This document shows positions 1-8,993 of a stretch of 64,000 bases of DNA, piece after piece. Made by a program: the position numbers and the translations under genes. Under the pieces are notes generated by a model. It saw only the letters and a program-made list of their open reading frames with translations, was not told the origin of the DNA and ran no database searches. Position 1 is the stretch's first letter. Each line of letters starts with the position of its first letter. The DNA lies in contig NZ_NEVQ01000003.1 in NCBI RefSeq assembly GCF_002261185.1, positions 372,001 through 436,000 on the forward strand, read 5' to 3'. The DNA is from Bordetella genomosp. 4. GTDB taxonomy: Bacteria; Pseudomonadota; Gammaproteobacteria; Burkholderiales; Burkholderiaceae_B.

Positions 1-18
1 GTGGCTGTATCGGTGGTT

Positions 19-58
19 CGGGGTAAGGCTGCTTAGCGCAACCCCGCCCCTGGTTTTT
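19..58 (+). terminator. Possible terminator of an upstream + strand gene
   Basis: A 6-bp stem (CGGGGT at 19-24, ACCCCG at 41-46) with an inner AAG/CTT pairing is followed by five T at 54-58. A short open frame from base 1 ends in TAG at 34-36 and could be the C-terminus of a gene outside the window, but it is too short to identify. The hairpin lies tail-to-tail with the BCCT gene. The call is weak because the stem is short and the loop large. Confidence 0.3.
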
Positions 59-59
59 C

Positions 60-1700
60 TTAGCGTCGTGGTTCCGACATCAGCCCTTTGATAATGGCCA
101 GGGTGGCTGCCAGCAACACGATGGCAAATGGCAGCCCCGTCGATACCGCCATGGCCTGCAGGGCGACCAGCCCGCCACTGAGAATCAATGCGATGGCCAC
201 CAGCCCTTCAAACACTGCCCAGAACACGCGCTGAGGAACTGGGGCATCGACTTTGCCGCCCGCTGAGATGACGTCGATCACCAGGGACCCAGAGTCGGAG
301 GAAGTAACGAAGAACACTACCACCAGAATGATGGCGATGAAGGAGGTGATTTCCTTCAATGGCAGCGCATCGAGCATCATGAACAGCTGCAGCGGCAATT
401 CCGCATCGCGGGCGGCTTCGTAGCCGTTGCGCACGACTTGTGAGATCGCGGTTTCGCCGAACACCGTCATCCACAGGGTGCACGCCAGCGAAGGCACAAT
501 CAGCACCGAGATGATGAACTCACGCACCGTGCGGCCGCGCGATACACGTGCGATGAACATGCCGACAAAGGGCGACCAAGAGATCCACCATGCCCAATAG
601 AAGGCGGTCCAGCCTTGCAGGAAATTAGTATCCTCTCGCCCTATCGGGTTGGACAAGGCCGGCAGATACTGTAGATAGGCGCCCAGGTTCGAGAAAAATC
701 CGCTGAGGATGTCCAGCGTTGGCCCCACGGCAATGACAAACAGCAGCAGCAGTAATGCCAGCGCCATATTGATCTCGGACAGGCGCTTGACCCCCGCATC
801 CAATCCTGCGACGACTGAGAACAGCGCGATGGCTGTGATGACGACGACCAGTACGATCTGGACGGTGATGCCTTGCGGAGTACCAAACAGAAAGTGCAGG
901 CCCGAACTGGCCTGCGACGCCCCAAAGCCCAGCGAGGTGGCCAAGCCGAACAGCGTGGCTAGCACGGCGAGGATGTCGATGACGTGTCCGGGCCAGCCCC
1001 ACACGCGTTCGCCCAGCAGCGGGTAGAACACAGACCGGATCGTCAGTGGCAGTCCCTTGTTGAACGAAAACAGCGCCAGCCCTAGTGCGAGTACGGCGTA
1101 GATGGCCCACGGGTGCAGCGCCCAGTGGTAGATCGTGGCCGCCATGCCCAGGCGAGTGGCTGCCTGCGCATCGCCAGCTGCCGCGCCCAGAGGGGCCCAG
1201 TCGGTCCGTACGCCATCGGTCATTTCTATGCCGCCGAACGCAGTGCCGAAATGTGTCAAGGGTTCGGAGACACCGAAGAACATCAGCCCGATGCCCATGC
1301 CGGCGGCAAACAGCATCGAGAACCACCCTAGATAGGTATAGTCGGGCTTTGCTTCCGTGCCGCCCAGCCGTACTCGGCCTAGTGGAGAGAAGGCGACAAT
1401 CAAGCACACCAGCACAAAAATGTTGCCTGCTACAAGAAAGAATCCGTCGAGGTTGGCTGTCAGCCAGTTCTTCATCCCGCTGAAAAGCGACTCGACTTGA
1501 TCGTGAAAACCCAATGTCAACGCAACGAACAAAATCACCAGCCCGCCCGCAACGCCGAATACCGGGTTGTGTATGTCGAGGCCGAACGGCCCGACGTTGA
1601 CGATGATGTTGTCCTGACCCACTTGATAATCAGTGTCGATGGGATTGACTTCTCCATCGGGGATCATGGGATCTTTCTTTTCTGGGCGTTCTTCCGTCAT
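60..1700 (-). CDS. BCCT-family betaine/carnitine/choline transporter
   Basis: A 546-aa secondary transporter of the betaine-carnitine-choline family, an inner-membrane carrier for quaternary ammonium osmolytes or carbon sources, driven by Na+ or H+. The family signature FYWAWWISWSPFVGMFIARV is present, as is the Gly-rich GMGIGLMFFG stretch that forms the sodium/substrate site in BetP. About twelve hydrophobic segments are visible. There is a short acidic N-terminus and no long C-terminal osmosensing tail, so uptake may not be osmotically gated. The ATG at 1700 follows AAGGA. It is divergent from the LysR gene at 1916. Substrate (glycine betaine, choline or carnitine) cannot be decided from sequence. 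The sulfatase at 4050 makes a choline-sulfate link conceivable but unproven. Confidence 0.9.
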   Translation of the reverse strand: MTEERPEKKDPMIPDGEVNPIDTDYQVGQDNIIVNVGPFGLDIHNPVFGVAGGLVILFVALTLGFHDQVESLFSGMKNWLTANLDGFFLVAGNIFVLVCLIVAFSPLGRVRLGGTEAKPDYTYLGWFSMLFAAGMGIGLMFFGVSEPLTHFGTAFGGIEMTDGVRTDWAPLGAAAGDAQAATRLGMAATIYHWALHPWAIYAVLALGLALFSFNKGLPLTIRSVFYPLLGERVWGWPGHVIDILAVLATLFGLATSLGFGASQASSGLHFLFGTPQGITVQIVLVVVITAIALFSVVAGLDAGVKRLSEINMALALLLLLFVIAVGPTLDILSGFFSNLGAYLQYLPALSNPIGREDTNFLQGWTAFYWAWWISWSPFVGMFIARVSRGRTVREFIISVLIVPSLACTLWMTVFGETAISQVVRNGYEAARDAELPLQLFMMLDALPLKEITSFIAIILVVVFFVTSSDSGSLVIDVISAGGKVDAPVPQRVFWAVFEGLVAIALILSGGLVALQAMAVSTGLPFAIVLLAATLAIIKGLMSEPRR

Positions 1701-1915
1701 CCATATTTCCTTGAAGTTACCTGGAATAGGGTGGACTCATTCCGCGAGGCATGTAACGCGCACGATAAAGGACTTGCTGCGTGGCGGCAACCTGCAGGCC
1801 ATTCTGGCTCAAGATAAGCTGCTACATTTATCCCCTTGCTGACTGAACATTACGCGAATGCGCTTCGTGATAGTGGCCCCCCCACGATCAGGACGAAGGT
1901 TTCCCGTAGATTGCG

Positions 1916-2863
1916 ATGACCCCACGCCAATTACGCTATTTCCTGGAGATCGCCCACAACGGCAGCCTGTCGTTGGCGTCCGCGGCGTTGCGTATTGCGC
2001 AGCCTGCCTTGAGTCAGCATGTGGCGGCGCTCGAATCAGAGTTAGGTGTTGTTTTATTCGAGCGTCATGCCAAAGGCGTTGCCTTGACGCCTGAGGGCAA
2101 GCGGCTGCAACTACGTGCAGCGTCGATCCTCGATCAATTGGAGTCTCTGAAGGAAGACGTGCTCGGCCTGACCGGGACTCCCCGAGGGGCTGTGCGTATA
2201 TGTATGGCGCGATCGCTGGCGCAGGTGCTTGCGGCCCCGCTCGTGCGGCATGTGGAACAGACCTATCCCGAGATTCGCCTGGTGTTGTCCTCGGCGTTGT
2301 CCAGCGAGATGCGGTCCGCTGTGGAATCGCGTCAGTTGGATGTGGCACTGATGCCCAATGCGTTCGAATTGCCCGGGTTGTATTGCAAGCCGCTGTACGA
2401 GGAAGGATTTTCCCTGTTCGGTGTAGAGGCGATGTTCGATCGCCCGGGCAAGACAATCGCGTTTTCTGCCATTGGGCAACGTCCCCTGGCGGCTCCCGAT
2501 CGTGATCATGACTTGCGTAGATTGATCGAGCGCACGGCATTGGATCGGGGCTCTACGCTCAATGTGAAGTACGAGATCAATGATCCTGTCTTGAATTTTG
2601 CACTGGTGAGGGACGGCATGGCGTTCGCGATTCTGCCGGACAGTGCTGGCTGGGAATTGATGCGTGGCAATCCGGAGATGGGCGTGCGGCGCATCGTGAG
2701 TCCGGTCTTGTCCCGTACGCAGTCCATCGTCCGTATGGCCGAGAGTGAGCCCGGCCGCGCGGTGCTGGCAGTCGAGCAGAGCATAGACATCGTGCTGCGC
2801 CGTCTGATCAAAGAGAAGCTCCTGCGTGGCCGGCTGGCGCCGGTATTGAGCGCAGCGGCTTGA
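1916..2863 (+). CDS. LysR-family transcriptional regulator
   Basis: A 315-aa LysR-type regulator. The N-terminal winged helix (about residues 1-60, MTPRQLRYFLEIAHNGSLS, then AQPALSQHVAALE) is typical, followed by a periplasmic-binding-protein-like effector domain to the C-terminus. The N-terminal region resembles the Nac/Cbl-like and TTT-associated LysR proteins common in Bordetella. It sits immediately upstream of, and codirectional with, a Bug receptor and a sulfatase. An inverted repeat in the gap (2945-2964) has the size and position of a LysR site. Control of the receptor-sulfatase pair is therefore the likeliest role; the BCCT gene on the other side is an alternative target. The effector is unknown. 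Confidence 0.85.
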   Translation: MTPRQLRYFLEIAHNGSLSLASAALRIAQPALSQHVAALESELGVVLFERHAKGVALTPEGKRLQLRAASILDQLESLKEDVLGLTGTPRGAVRICMARSLAQVLAAPLVRHVEQTYPEIRLVLSSALSSEMRSAVESRQLDVALMPNAFELPGLYCKPLYEEGFSLFGVEAMFDRPGKTIAFSAIGQRPLAAPDRDHDLRRLIERTALDRGSTLNVKYEINDPVLNFALVRDGMAFAILPDSAGWELMRGNPEMGVRRIVSPVLSRTQSIVRMAESEPGRAVLAVEQSIDIVLRRLIKEKLLRGRLAPVLSAAA

Positions 2864-2944
2864 ATCGTGCTGTGCCGTCGGTCCCGGCAATCGAGGCGCC
2901 TGTGACAAGCTCCCGGCCGTAACAAGCGAAGTTATATATAGAAA

Positions 2945-2964
2945 ATCTTATATTTCCGTAAGAT
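2945..2964. promoter_or_regulatory. Inverted repeat, candidate LysR binding site
   Basis: ATCTTA (2945-2950) and TAAGAT (2959-2964) form a perfect 6-bp inverted repeat with an 8-bp spacer. It lies in unusually AT-rich DNA 80 bp before the Bug receptor start. Size and dyad symmetry fit the T-N11-A class of LysR operators. The assignment to the adjacent regulator is by position only. Confidence 0.45.
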
Positions 2965-3044
2965 AAATAATATTTGTCTTTTATGTTTGCGCCGCCTTAC
3001 GCTTGCCTAAAGAAATAGACAATACGCGAGTCACGGAGACAAGT

Positions 3045-4016
3045 ATGCAAGCACGACGCAGGCAGTTCCTGGGCGCGTTCGGCGCTGCCCTCGGCTGTAG
3101 CATGCTGCCGATACGGCGGCTATACGCGAGTGCGCCGTTACGTATGTTGGTAGGATTCGCTCCTGGCGGAGCCGTGGACCTCGTGGCGCGTGCGCTGGCC
3201 GAAGGGATGCGCGCACAGGGTTATACCACCATCGTCGAAAACAAATCGGGAGCCGGCGGCCGTATCGCGGTGGATGCCTTATTGGCGGCTGGGGGTGAGG
3301 GGAACTCAGTACTGTTGACACCCTCGACGAATCTGACGCTGTATCCGCATCTTTATAAAAACCTGGGCTATGCGCCTCATGATTTCACGCCATTAGGCAC
3401 TGCCAGCGAATTTGTTTTCGGTTTTGCGGTGGGTGCAGACAGCTCCGCCAAGACGCTGCAGGATTTTCTGGCGTTGGCGCAACGGGATGCCCGTATGGCG
3501 GTGTATGGCACACCAGGAGCGGGTACGGTCATGAGTTTCTTGGGCGCGATGCTGGCCAAGGCATCGCACGTTGCTCTGACGGCGATTCCCTATAAAGGCG
3601 GATCGCTGGCACTAAGCGATACCGTCGGTGGAACGTTGCCGTCTTTGATCACGACGCTGCCCAATCTGATTCCTATGCACAAGACGGGCAAGATACGTAT
3701 TCTGGCGACGACGGGCACGGCCCAGTCTCCGAGCGTGCCCGATGTGCCGACATTTGCGGCTGCAGGATATCCGGCTCTGACCATGACTGAGTACTTCGCC
3801 TTACTTGGCCATAAAGACATGTCGAGGGAAGCCGCGCAGACGTTGAGCCAAGCGGTGATCGACGCTGTAGGGTCGCCGGTTTTCGAACAGGCAATGCGAC
3901 AACTGTATTTCCAGCCTAAGACTACGGCGTCCGAGGCGCTGACACAGCAGCTCGACAAGGACTACGCGTTTTGGAACCAGATAGTCCAGGACAGCGGCTA
4001 TACCCCCGAGATTTGA
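3045..4016 (+). CDS. Bug/TctC-family tripartite tricarboxylate receptor
   Basis: A 323-aa Bug-type periplasmic solute receptor. The start is ATG 3045, preceded by CGGAG; an in-frame TTG at 3003 has no ribosome site and would spoil the signal. The N-terminus RRRQFLGAFGAALG looks like a twin-arginine signal, unusual for Bug proteins, which mostly use Sec. The mature part begins with the family pattern LVGFAPGGAVDLVARAL and keeps VENKSGAGGRIA and YKGGSLALSD. No TctA/TctB membrane genes are nearby, the normal situation for Bordetella Bug proteins. The sulfatase starts 33 bp downstream, so the ligand may be a sulfate ester or a carboxylate released from one; that is inference. Confidence 0.88.
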   Translation: MQARRRQFLGAFGAALGCSMLPIRRLYASAPLRMLVGFAPGGAVDLVARALAEGMRAQGYTTIVENKSGAGGRIAVDALLAAGGEGNSVLLTPSTNLTLYPHLYKNLGYAPHDFTPLGTASEFVFGFAVGADSSAKTLQDFLALAQRDARMAVYGTPGAGTVMSFLGAMLAKASHVALTAIPYKGGSLALSDTVGGTLPSLITTLPNLIPMHKTGKIRILATTGTAQSPSVPDVPTFAAAGYPALTMTEYFALLGHKDMSREAAQTLSQAVIDAVGSPVFEQAMRQLYFQPKTTASEALTQQLDKDYAFWNQIVQDSGYTPEI

Positions 4017-4049
4017 CGGGCGCAGTTGCCCGAGACTGCAGGACGCACC

Positions 4050-5498
4050 ATGAAAGGTAAGAACCTCATTGTCATCATGTCTGATGAGCATAATCCCGCG
4101 TTTATGGGCTGCTCAGGGCATCCGTTTATTCAGACTCCGCACTTGGACGCGCTGGCGGCGCGAGGCGTGCGTTTTGCGAATGCCTATACGCCGAGCCCCA
4201 TCTGTGTCCCGGCGCGGGCAGCATTCGCCACCGGGCATCGGGTCCATCAAACCCGTCATTGGGACAACGCGATGCCCTACGTTGGCGACCCGCAGGGGTG
4301 GGGGCATGTCCTGCAACAGCAGGGCATTCGCGTCGAAAGCATAGGCAAGCTGCATTATCGCAATGAGGAGGATCCGGTCGGATTCGATGCCGAGCATATC
4401 CCGATGCACGTCGTAGGCGGACACGGGATGGTATGGGCCTCTATACGTGATCCTTATCTGCCGGTCGAGGGGCGCAAACGTATGCTGGGCGATCGCATCG
4501 GCAGCGGTGAGTCCACGTACACGTCCTATGACCGATTGGTGACTGGGCGTGCATTGGATTGGTTGCGCGATGCTGCGGAGCGCAAGGAGCCGTTTGTTTT
4601 GTACGTAGGCTTGGTTGCACCGCACTTTCCGTTGATTGCGCCGCAGGAATTTTTTGATTTGTACGAGGCGCGTCAAATTCCTCAGGCGAAGCTCCATCCC
4701 AAGGACGGCTATACGCGTCATCCCTGGGTGCAGGCCTACGCCGATTTCGAGCGCAGCGAAGAGACTTTTCAGAACGAAGACGAACGTGTGCGGGCTTTTT
4801 TGGCCTACTACGGCTTGTGCAGTTTTCTGGACAGCAATGTGGGGCAGATCGTGGACGGCTTGAATGCGTTGGGCCTGGCCGATTCTACGCATGTGATTTA
4901 CACCTCGGATCATGGTGATAACGTAGGCGCCCGTGGATTGTGGGGGAAATCCACGCTTTATCAAGAAAGTGTGGGGATTCCGATGCTTCTGGCCGGGCCC
5001 GATGTGGCGCCATCGCTGTGTCATACACCAGTGGACCTGCTGGATCTATACCCGACGATATTGCAGGCGGTAGGCGTTGATCCTGGCCCTCGGATGGGCT
5101 CTCGTCCCGGGCATTCGCTATTTGACGTGTCCAGAGAGCCCGAAGACGCGACCCGCGCCGTGCTGAGCGAATATCATGCCGCGGGCAGCAATACCGCGGG
5201 ATTCATGCTTCGCAGGGGGCCGTGGAAGTATCATCACTACGTTCGTTTCGAACCAGAGCTGTTCAATCTGGATACGGACCCAGAGGAGTTGCGTGATTTG
5301 TCCGCGGATCCGGAATACGCAGAGGTGTTGGCGAATATGAGGGCTGCACTCCATGCGATATGCGATCCAGAGCAAGTCGATCGGCAGGCTAAAGCCGACC
5401 AAGCCGCGATGATCGGCCGATTGGGTGGGCCCGAGGTGGCGGGGTCGATGGGCCTGAGCGGAGCAACGCCTGCTCCTCAGGTCGAGCCAGTTGGCTGA
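4050..5498 (+). CDS. Sulfatase of the alkaline-phosphatase superfamily
   Basis: A 482-aa sulfatase hydrolysing sulfate (or possibly phosphonate) monoesters. The N-terminus MKGKNLIVIMSDEHNP carries the metal-binding Asp of the fold. The sulfatase signature SPICVPARAAFATG has Cys52, the residue converted to formylglycine, and Arg56 of C-x-P-x-R. TSDHGDN supplies the second metal-binding Asp-His, and GKSTLYQES the family Lys. There is no signal peptide, so action is cytoplasmic after import, consistent with the Bug receptor directly upstream. The start is ATG 4050 with GGA just before; an in-frame TTG at 4026 is less likely. Relatives include choline-sulfatase and arylsulfatases, and the substrate is not decided. 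A formylglycine-generating enzyme is not in the window. Confidence 0.88.
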   Translation: MKGKNLIVIMSDEHNPAFMGCSGHPFIQTPHLDALAARGVRFANAYTPSPICVPARAAFATGHRVHQTRHWDNAMPYVGDPQGWGHVLQQQGIRVESIGKLHYRNEEDPVGFDAEHIPMHVVGGHGMVWASIRDPYLPVEGRKRMLGDRIGSGESTYTSYDRLVTGRALDWLRDAAERKEPFVLYVGLVAPHFPLIAPQEFFDLYEARQIPQAKLHPKDGYTRHPWVQAYADFERSEETFQNEDERVRAFLAYYGLCSFLDSNVGQIVDGLNALGLADSTHVIYTSDHGDNVGARGLWGKSTLYQESVGIPMLLAGPDVAPSLCHTPVDLLDLYPTILQAVGVDPGPRMGSRPGHSLFDVSREPEDATRAVLSEYHAAGSNTAGFMLRRGPWKYHHYVRFEPELFNLDTDPEELRDLSADPEYAEVLANMRAALHAICDPEQVDRQAKADQAAMIGRLGGPEVAGSMGLSGATPAPQVEPVG

Positions 5499-5582
5499 AG
5501 CGGGATATGCTGGCGCCAGCCGGGTAAAGCCTATTCATTGCAAAAGGCTAAACGGGTTCTCTCAGGCAGAATTCGGCTCAAA

Positions 5583-5653
5583 ACAGCCCATTTTCGGACT
5601 AAATCAGCCCAAAAATGGGCTGAAAATTGTTAAAATGACTCGTATTGGGCTGA
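5583..5653. promoter_or_regulatory. Operator cluster upstream of the Fic gene
   Basis: A perfect inverted repeat, TCAGCCCA (5604-5611), AAAA, TGGGCTGA (5616-5623), is flanked by a further ACAGCCCA at 5583-5590 and a TGGGCTGA at 5646-5653. The last copy ends 12 bp before the Fic start codon. Two half-sites point each way. The region is AT-rich and contains GTTAAAAT as a possible -10. The neighbouring protein has its own winged helix, so autoregulation is the simplest reading. Confidence 0.6.
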
Positions 5654-5665
5654 TTTGGACCGATA

Positions 5666-7018
5666 ATGGCTATCAGAGAGCAGATTTTGCAGTTGCTGCA
5701 TGCGCAGCCGCAGCCTGACGTGCGTGGACTCAGTTCGAATGAGATAGCCCATCGCATTGCGGTCAGCGTGTCGACTGTGAAGCGTTATCTGGACGTCCTC
5801 TTGCAGACGGGGGAGATCGTTCGCGAGGGCAAAGGGCGTGCCACACGTTATCGCGTTATTGCGCCGTCTGCGGTGAGTACGATTGGCGAGCCGACCACAT
5901 CCTATGTGCCAATGGACCCGATGGCGTGGTCTGGGGCTGGGCAGGCATTGCTGCTGGAATTGCGTCAGCCTCTTGGCGCACGCGAGGTGGCGGGATATCA
6001 GCGCGCGTTCGTAGACAACTACGTACCGAATCAGAGTTCCCTGTTGCCTCCCGTTTTGGCGCAATCGCTCTATGACGAAGGACGCATGAAAGGGCAACAA
6101 CCCGCGGGGACTTATGCGCGCAAAGTCCTGGGGGCACTGCTTATTGATTTGTCATGGTCGTCGTCACGTCTGGAGGGCAATCGCTATTCACGCCTGGACA
6201 CCGAGGAGTTGTTTAAAAACGGATCGGCCGGGAACGACCTGGATGCGGTGATGCTGCTCAATCACAAGATCGCTATCGAGTTTCTGGTCGATGCGGTGCC
6301 CGAATATGGCTTGACCCAGCCCTTGATTCGCAATTTGCACGCCATGTTGATGCAAGATCTGCTGGTCGATGCCAGCCATCTGGGCAATGTACGCCAAAAG
6401 GTCGTCAATATTAGCGGGACCACGTACGTTCCATTGCAAGTCCCTTCGTTGTTGGAAGAGATGCTCGGGCTTGTCGTCGACAAGGCAAAGTTGATTAAGA
6501 ACCCAATCGAGGCAGCATTTTTTCTCTGGGTGAATCTGGCTTATCTGCAGCCCTTCGAGGACGGAAATAAACGTACCAGCCGGTTGTCAGCCAACATACC
6601 GTTGATGCTCTATAACTGCGCTCCCTTATCGTTCTTGTCCGTGGAGACTCCAGATTACGCCTATGCGATGATGGGCGTATACGAGCGCTGCAATGTCGCG
6701 CTCGCCGTGGATTTGTTTGAATCCGCGTATCGACGGTCGGTCAAGAAGTATGCGATCTTGCTGGATGCGATGGGTATTCCAGATCCCGTGAGGTTACGGT
6801 TCAGGGAGGCTTTGACTGAGTCGGTCGGCGCAGTGGTGCGCGATAGGATGAACGTCGACGCCGCGGTGGCTTTGCTTGGCTTGCCTGCGCCAGACATTCT
6901 GCAGTTTCAACCCATACTCTTGCGGGAATTACAGGCATTGGATCTCTATAACTGCGCACGCTATCGATTGACAATGACGCAGACGCGGCAATGGATCGAG
7001 GCTGGCCGTCCGCACTAA
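5666..7018 (+). CDS. Fic-domain protein with N-terminal winged helix
   Basis: A 450-aa protein. Residues 20-65 form a DNA-binding winged helix (SSNEIAHRIAVSVSTVKRYL). A Fic N-terminal region follows, with the inhibitory motif SSRLEG (Ser166, Glu170). The Fic motif is at residues 295-305 and reads QPFEDGNKRTSR. The catalytic His of HPFxxGNGRxxR is Gln and the second Gly is Lys, so classical AMP transfer is doubtful. I recall a Fic subfamily with the same Gln, which would make this a conserved state rather than damage. The inhibitory Glu is kept. The gene stands alone between a sulfatase and an exporter, with an operator cluster upstream. It may act chiefly as a transcriptional regulator whose Fic fold senses a nucleotide. 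Confidence 0.85.
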   Translation: MAIREQILQLLHAQPQPDVRGLSSNEIAHRIAVSVSTVKRYLDVLLQTGEIVREGKGRATRYRVIAPSAVSTIGEPTTSYVPMDPMAWSGAGQALLLELRQPLGAREVAGYQRAFVDNYVPNQSSLLPPVLAQSLYDEGRMKGQQPAGTYARKVLGALLIDLSWSSSRLEGNRYSRLDTEELFKNGSAGNDLDAVMLLNHKIAIEFLVDAVPEYGLTQPLIRNLHAMLMQDLLVDASHLGNVRQKVVNISGTTYVPLQVPSLLEEMLGLVVDKAKLIKNPIEAAFFLWVNLAYLQPFEDGNKRTSRLSANIPLMLYNCAPLSFLSVETPDYAYAMMGVYERCNVALAVDLFESAYRRSVKKYAILLDAMGIPDPVRLRFREALTESVGAVVRDRMNVDAAVALLGLPAPDILQFQPILLRELQALDLYNCARYRLTMTQTRQWIEAGRPH

Positions 7019-7098
7019 TTAATGGGCAATCTCCATCATTGTTCCACTTTTGTCGGCTATCCTTGGCGGATTCTTTACCCGCTTAAGATTGTTGATTA

Positions 7099-8298
7099 AT
7101 GACCTCTATCCGTACCCTGACGGTGATCCTGGCCTGTCTGGCCATGTTGGGCCCGTTTGCGACTGACGCCTATCTGCCGTCGTTTTTAAGCATAGGCAAT
7201 GAGTTCGGCGCCAGCCAGTCCATGGTGCAGCAGACTTTGAGTCTGTACCTCGCCGGCTTTGCGGTCATGAGCCTGTTCTGGGGCACGCTGTCCGATAGCT
7301 TTGGGCGGCGTCCCATCATCATTGTCTCTCTGGTGATGTTTGGCATTGGGTCCGTGGGCTCTGCGCTGGCGCCGTCGTTTGGCTGGCTATTGTTTTTCCG
7401 CATGGTGCAGGGTTGCTCCGCCGGAGCCGGCCGGGTGGTCGGGCAGGCGCTGGTGCGTGACCGCTTTCACGGGCCAGAGGCACAAAGGCTCTTCGCCAAT
7501 ATCACGATGGTCTTCAGTCTGGCGCCGGCGATTGCGCCTGTGATCGGGGGCTATCTGAATAGCCACGCGGGATGGCGATCGACGTTTGTTTTGTTGACGG
7601 TATTTACTGTCGCGCTGATTGCCGTGTGCTGGCGCCAACTGCCCGAGAGCTTGGCGCCAGAGGCGCGTCAGCCGCTGAAATTGGGAACGATACTGCGCAA
7701 TTACGTGCTCGCATTGCGTAACCCCCAGTTCCTGTTCGCGATCCTGGCGGTGGGTTTTGCGTTCTCGGGGTTTGCGCTCTATATCTCATCCGCAGCCAGC
7801 TTCATCATGGAAATCCTCAAGCTGCCGGAAACGGCGTTTGCCTGGCTGTTCATCCCGTTCATCTCTGGTATGGTGCTCGGTTCGATGATCAATTCCAAGC
7901 TCGCCGGGGGAGTCGGTGCGTCCACGTTCATACGCGTGGGTCTGATCATCATGGCATCGGGCACTGTGGTCAACGTGCTCTATAACCTCACCTGGCAAGC
8001 GACCGTGCCGTGGGCTGTAGTTCCGATTTTTATCTATGCGCTAGGGATGTCGCTGGCATTGCCGGGTATGACGGTCATGGTGTTGGGAATTTTCCCGCAG
8101 ATGCGGGGCCTGGCCTCGTCGTTGCAGAGTTCTGCGCAAATGACAATTTTTGCGACGGTATCCGGCGTCGTGGCACCGCTGTTGTTCCACAGTGCCTTGC
8201 TGCTGGCGTTGGGAATGGCCGGGAGTGCGGCGTTGTCGATAGGATGCTGGGTGGCTAGCCAGCAGATTGCGCGGCGCCAGAAATTGGCTCGGGCTTGA
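7099..8298 (+). CDS. Bcr/CflA-family multidrug efflux MFS transporter
   Basis: A 399-aa major facilitator of the drug:H+ antiporter-1 group. The opening LGPFATDAYLPSFLSIGNEF is the Bcr/CflA hallmark (a conserved TDMYLP-like stretch in TM1). The motif A equivalent GTLSDSFGRRPIII is in loop 2-3, and GRVVGQALVRDRF fits the family's motif C region. Twelve hydrophobic helices can be counted. It is an inner-membrane proton-driven exporter of drugs or metabolites such as cysteine-related dipeptides. The start at 7099 has only a weak ribosome site. The next gene begins within about 45 bp, so the two may be cotranscribed. The natural substrate cannot be told from sequence. Confidence 0.88.
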   Translation: MTSIRTLTVILACLAMLGPFATDAYLPSFLSIGNEFGASQSMVQQTLSLYLAGFAVMSLFWGTLSDSFGRRPIIIVSLVMFGIGSVGSALAPSFGWLLFFRMVQGCSAGAGRVVGQALVRDRFHGPEAQRLFANITMVFSLAPAIAPVIGGYLNSHAGWRSTFVLLTVFTVALIAVCWRQLPESLAPEARQPLKLGTILRNYVLALRNPQFLFAILAVGFAFSGFALYISSAASFIMEILKLPETAFAWLFIPFISGMVLGSMINSKLAGGVGASTFIRVGLIIMASGTVVNVLYNLTWQATVPWAVVPIFIYALGMSLALPGMTVMVLGIFPQMRGLASSLQSSAQMTIFATVSGVVAPLLFHSALLLALGMAGSAALSIGCWVASQQIARRQKLARA

Positions 8299-8342
8299 TG
8301 CCGCGGCTGAAGGTTTTTGATTTTCAATTTTTAGTATCGATC

Positions 8343-8993
8343 ATGGGTATTGCTTCGTTTGCGCGGCTATCGGGATGTCTGGCTGCGAGTGGTTTGATCA
8401 TGTCTGCGGCGCTCGCAGCGACATCTGCAGAGGATGCCGTGCGGCACGATATCGCTGCGATGATGACGGGCCAGAAAAATCAGACATCCATTGACCGTAC
8501 GGATCGGGGCGTGTTTCTGGAAACGCGCCACTGCCTCGACGGCAAACAGTCTTTGGTGCAGACGATGCGCGGGCAACTGCGGGTGGACCAAGAGGACGCG
8601 TTGCTCGCGCTTTTTCAGCGCGTGCTTTGCGCGCGTTCCGATGACGGCATGGGTAAGCTGACCGTCGCACGGTTTGGCGACGACGTTGCCGAGCCGTTTC
8701 AGACGGGGCTGGCGATGTATTCCGGGATGCTGGAGCTAGGTGGATGGCCTATCGACTGGTCGGACAGCGGCATCGGGAAAAGTCCGCGTAGCGAGGCCTT
8801 TGTTTCCATGCTGGGCTTGTCGGCAGACAGTCCGTTGTCTGCCGTATCGCGTTGGGAGGTGCTATCGCCCAGCCATGTGCGTGTGTGGTTCGGTCAGTTC
8901 AGGCAAGCCCCCTCAGATACGATGACCTATGATTTCGAGCTGCGGGGCAAACGCTGGGTATGGACCTCGGCAGTGGCCTCGACGCGGCTATGA
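8343..8993 (+). CDS. Hypothetical exported protein
   Basis: A 216-aa protein of unknown function. ATG 8343 gives a good Sec signal (MGIASFARLSGCLAASGLIM, then a cleavage-like SAALAATSA). The same frame is open back to TTG 8295 or ATG 8298, overlapping the stop of the exporter, but that would bury the signal behind a charged extension. The mature part is soluble and mixed alpha/beta, with Cys residues in RHCLDGK and RVLCARSD that could form a disulfide, and a C-terminal strand-rich stretch (SRWEVLSPSHVRVWFGQF). I recognise no domain. Position suggests cotranscription with the exporter; nothing links the two functionally. Confidence 0.65.
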   Translation: MGIASFARLSGCLAASGLIMSAALAATSAEDAVRHDIAAMMTGQKNQTSIDRTDRGVFLETRHCLDGKQSLVQTMRGQLRVDQEDALLALFQRVLCARSDDGMGKLTVARFGDDVAEPFQTGLAMYSGMLELGGWPIDWSDSGIGKSPRSEAFVSMLGLSADSPLSAVSRWEVLSPSHVRVWFGQFRQAPSDTMTYDFELRGKRWVWTSAVASTRL

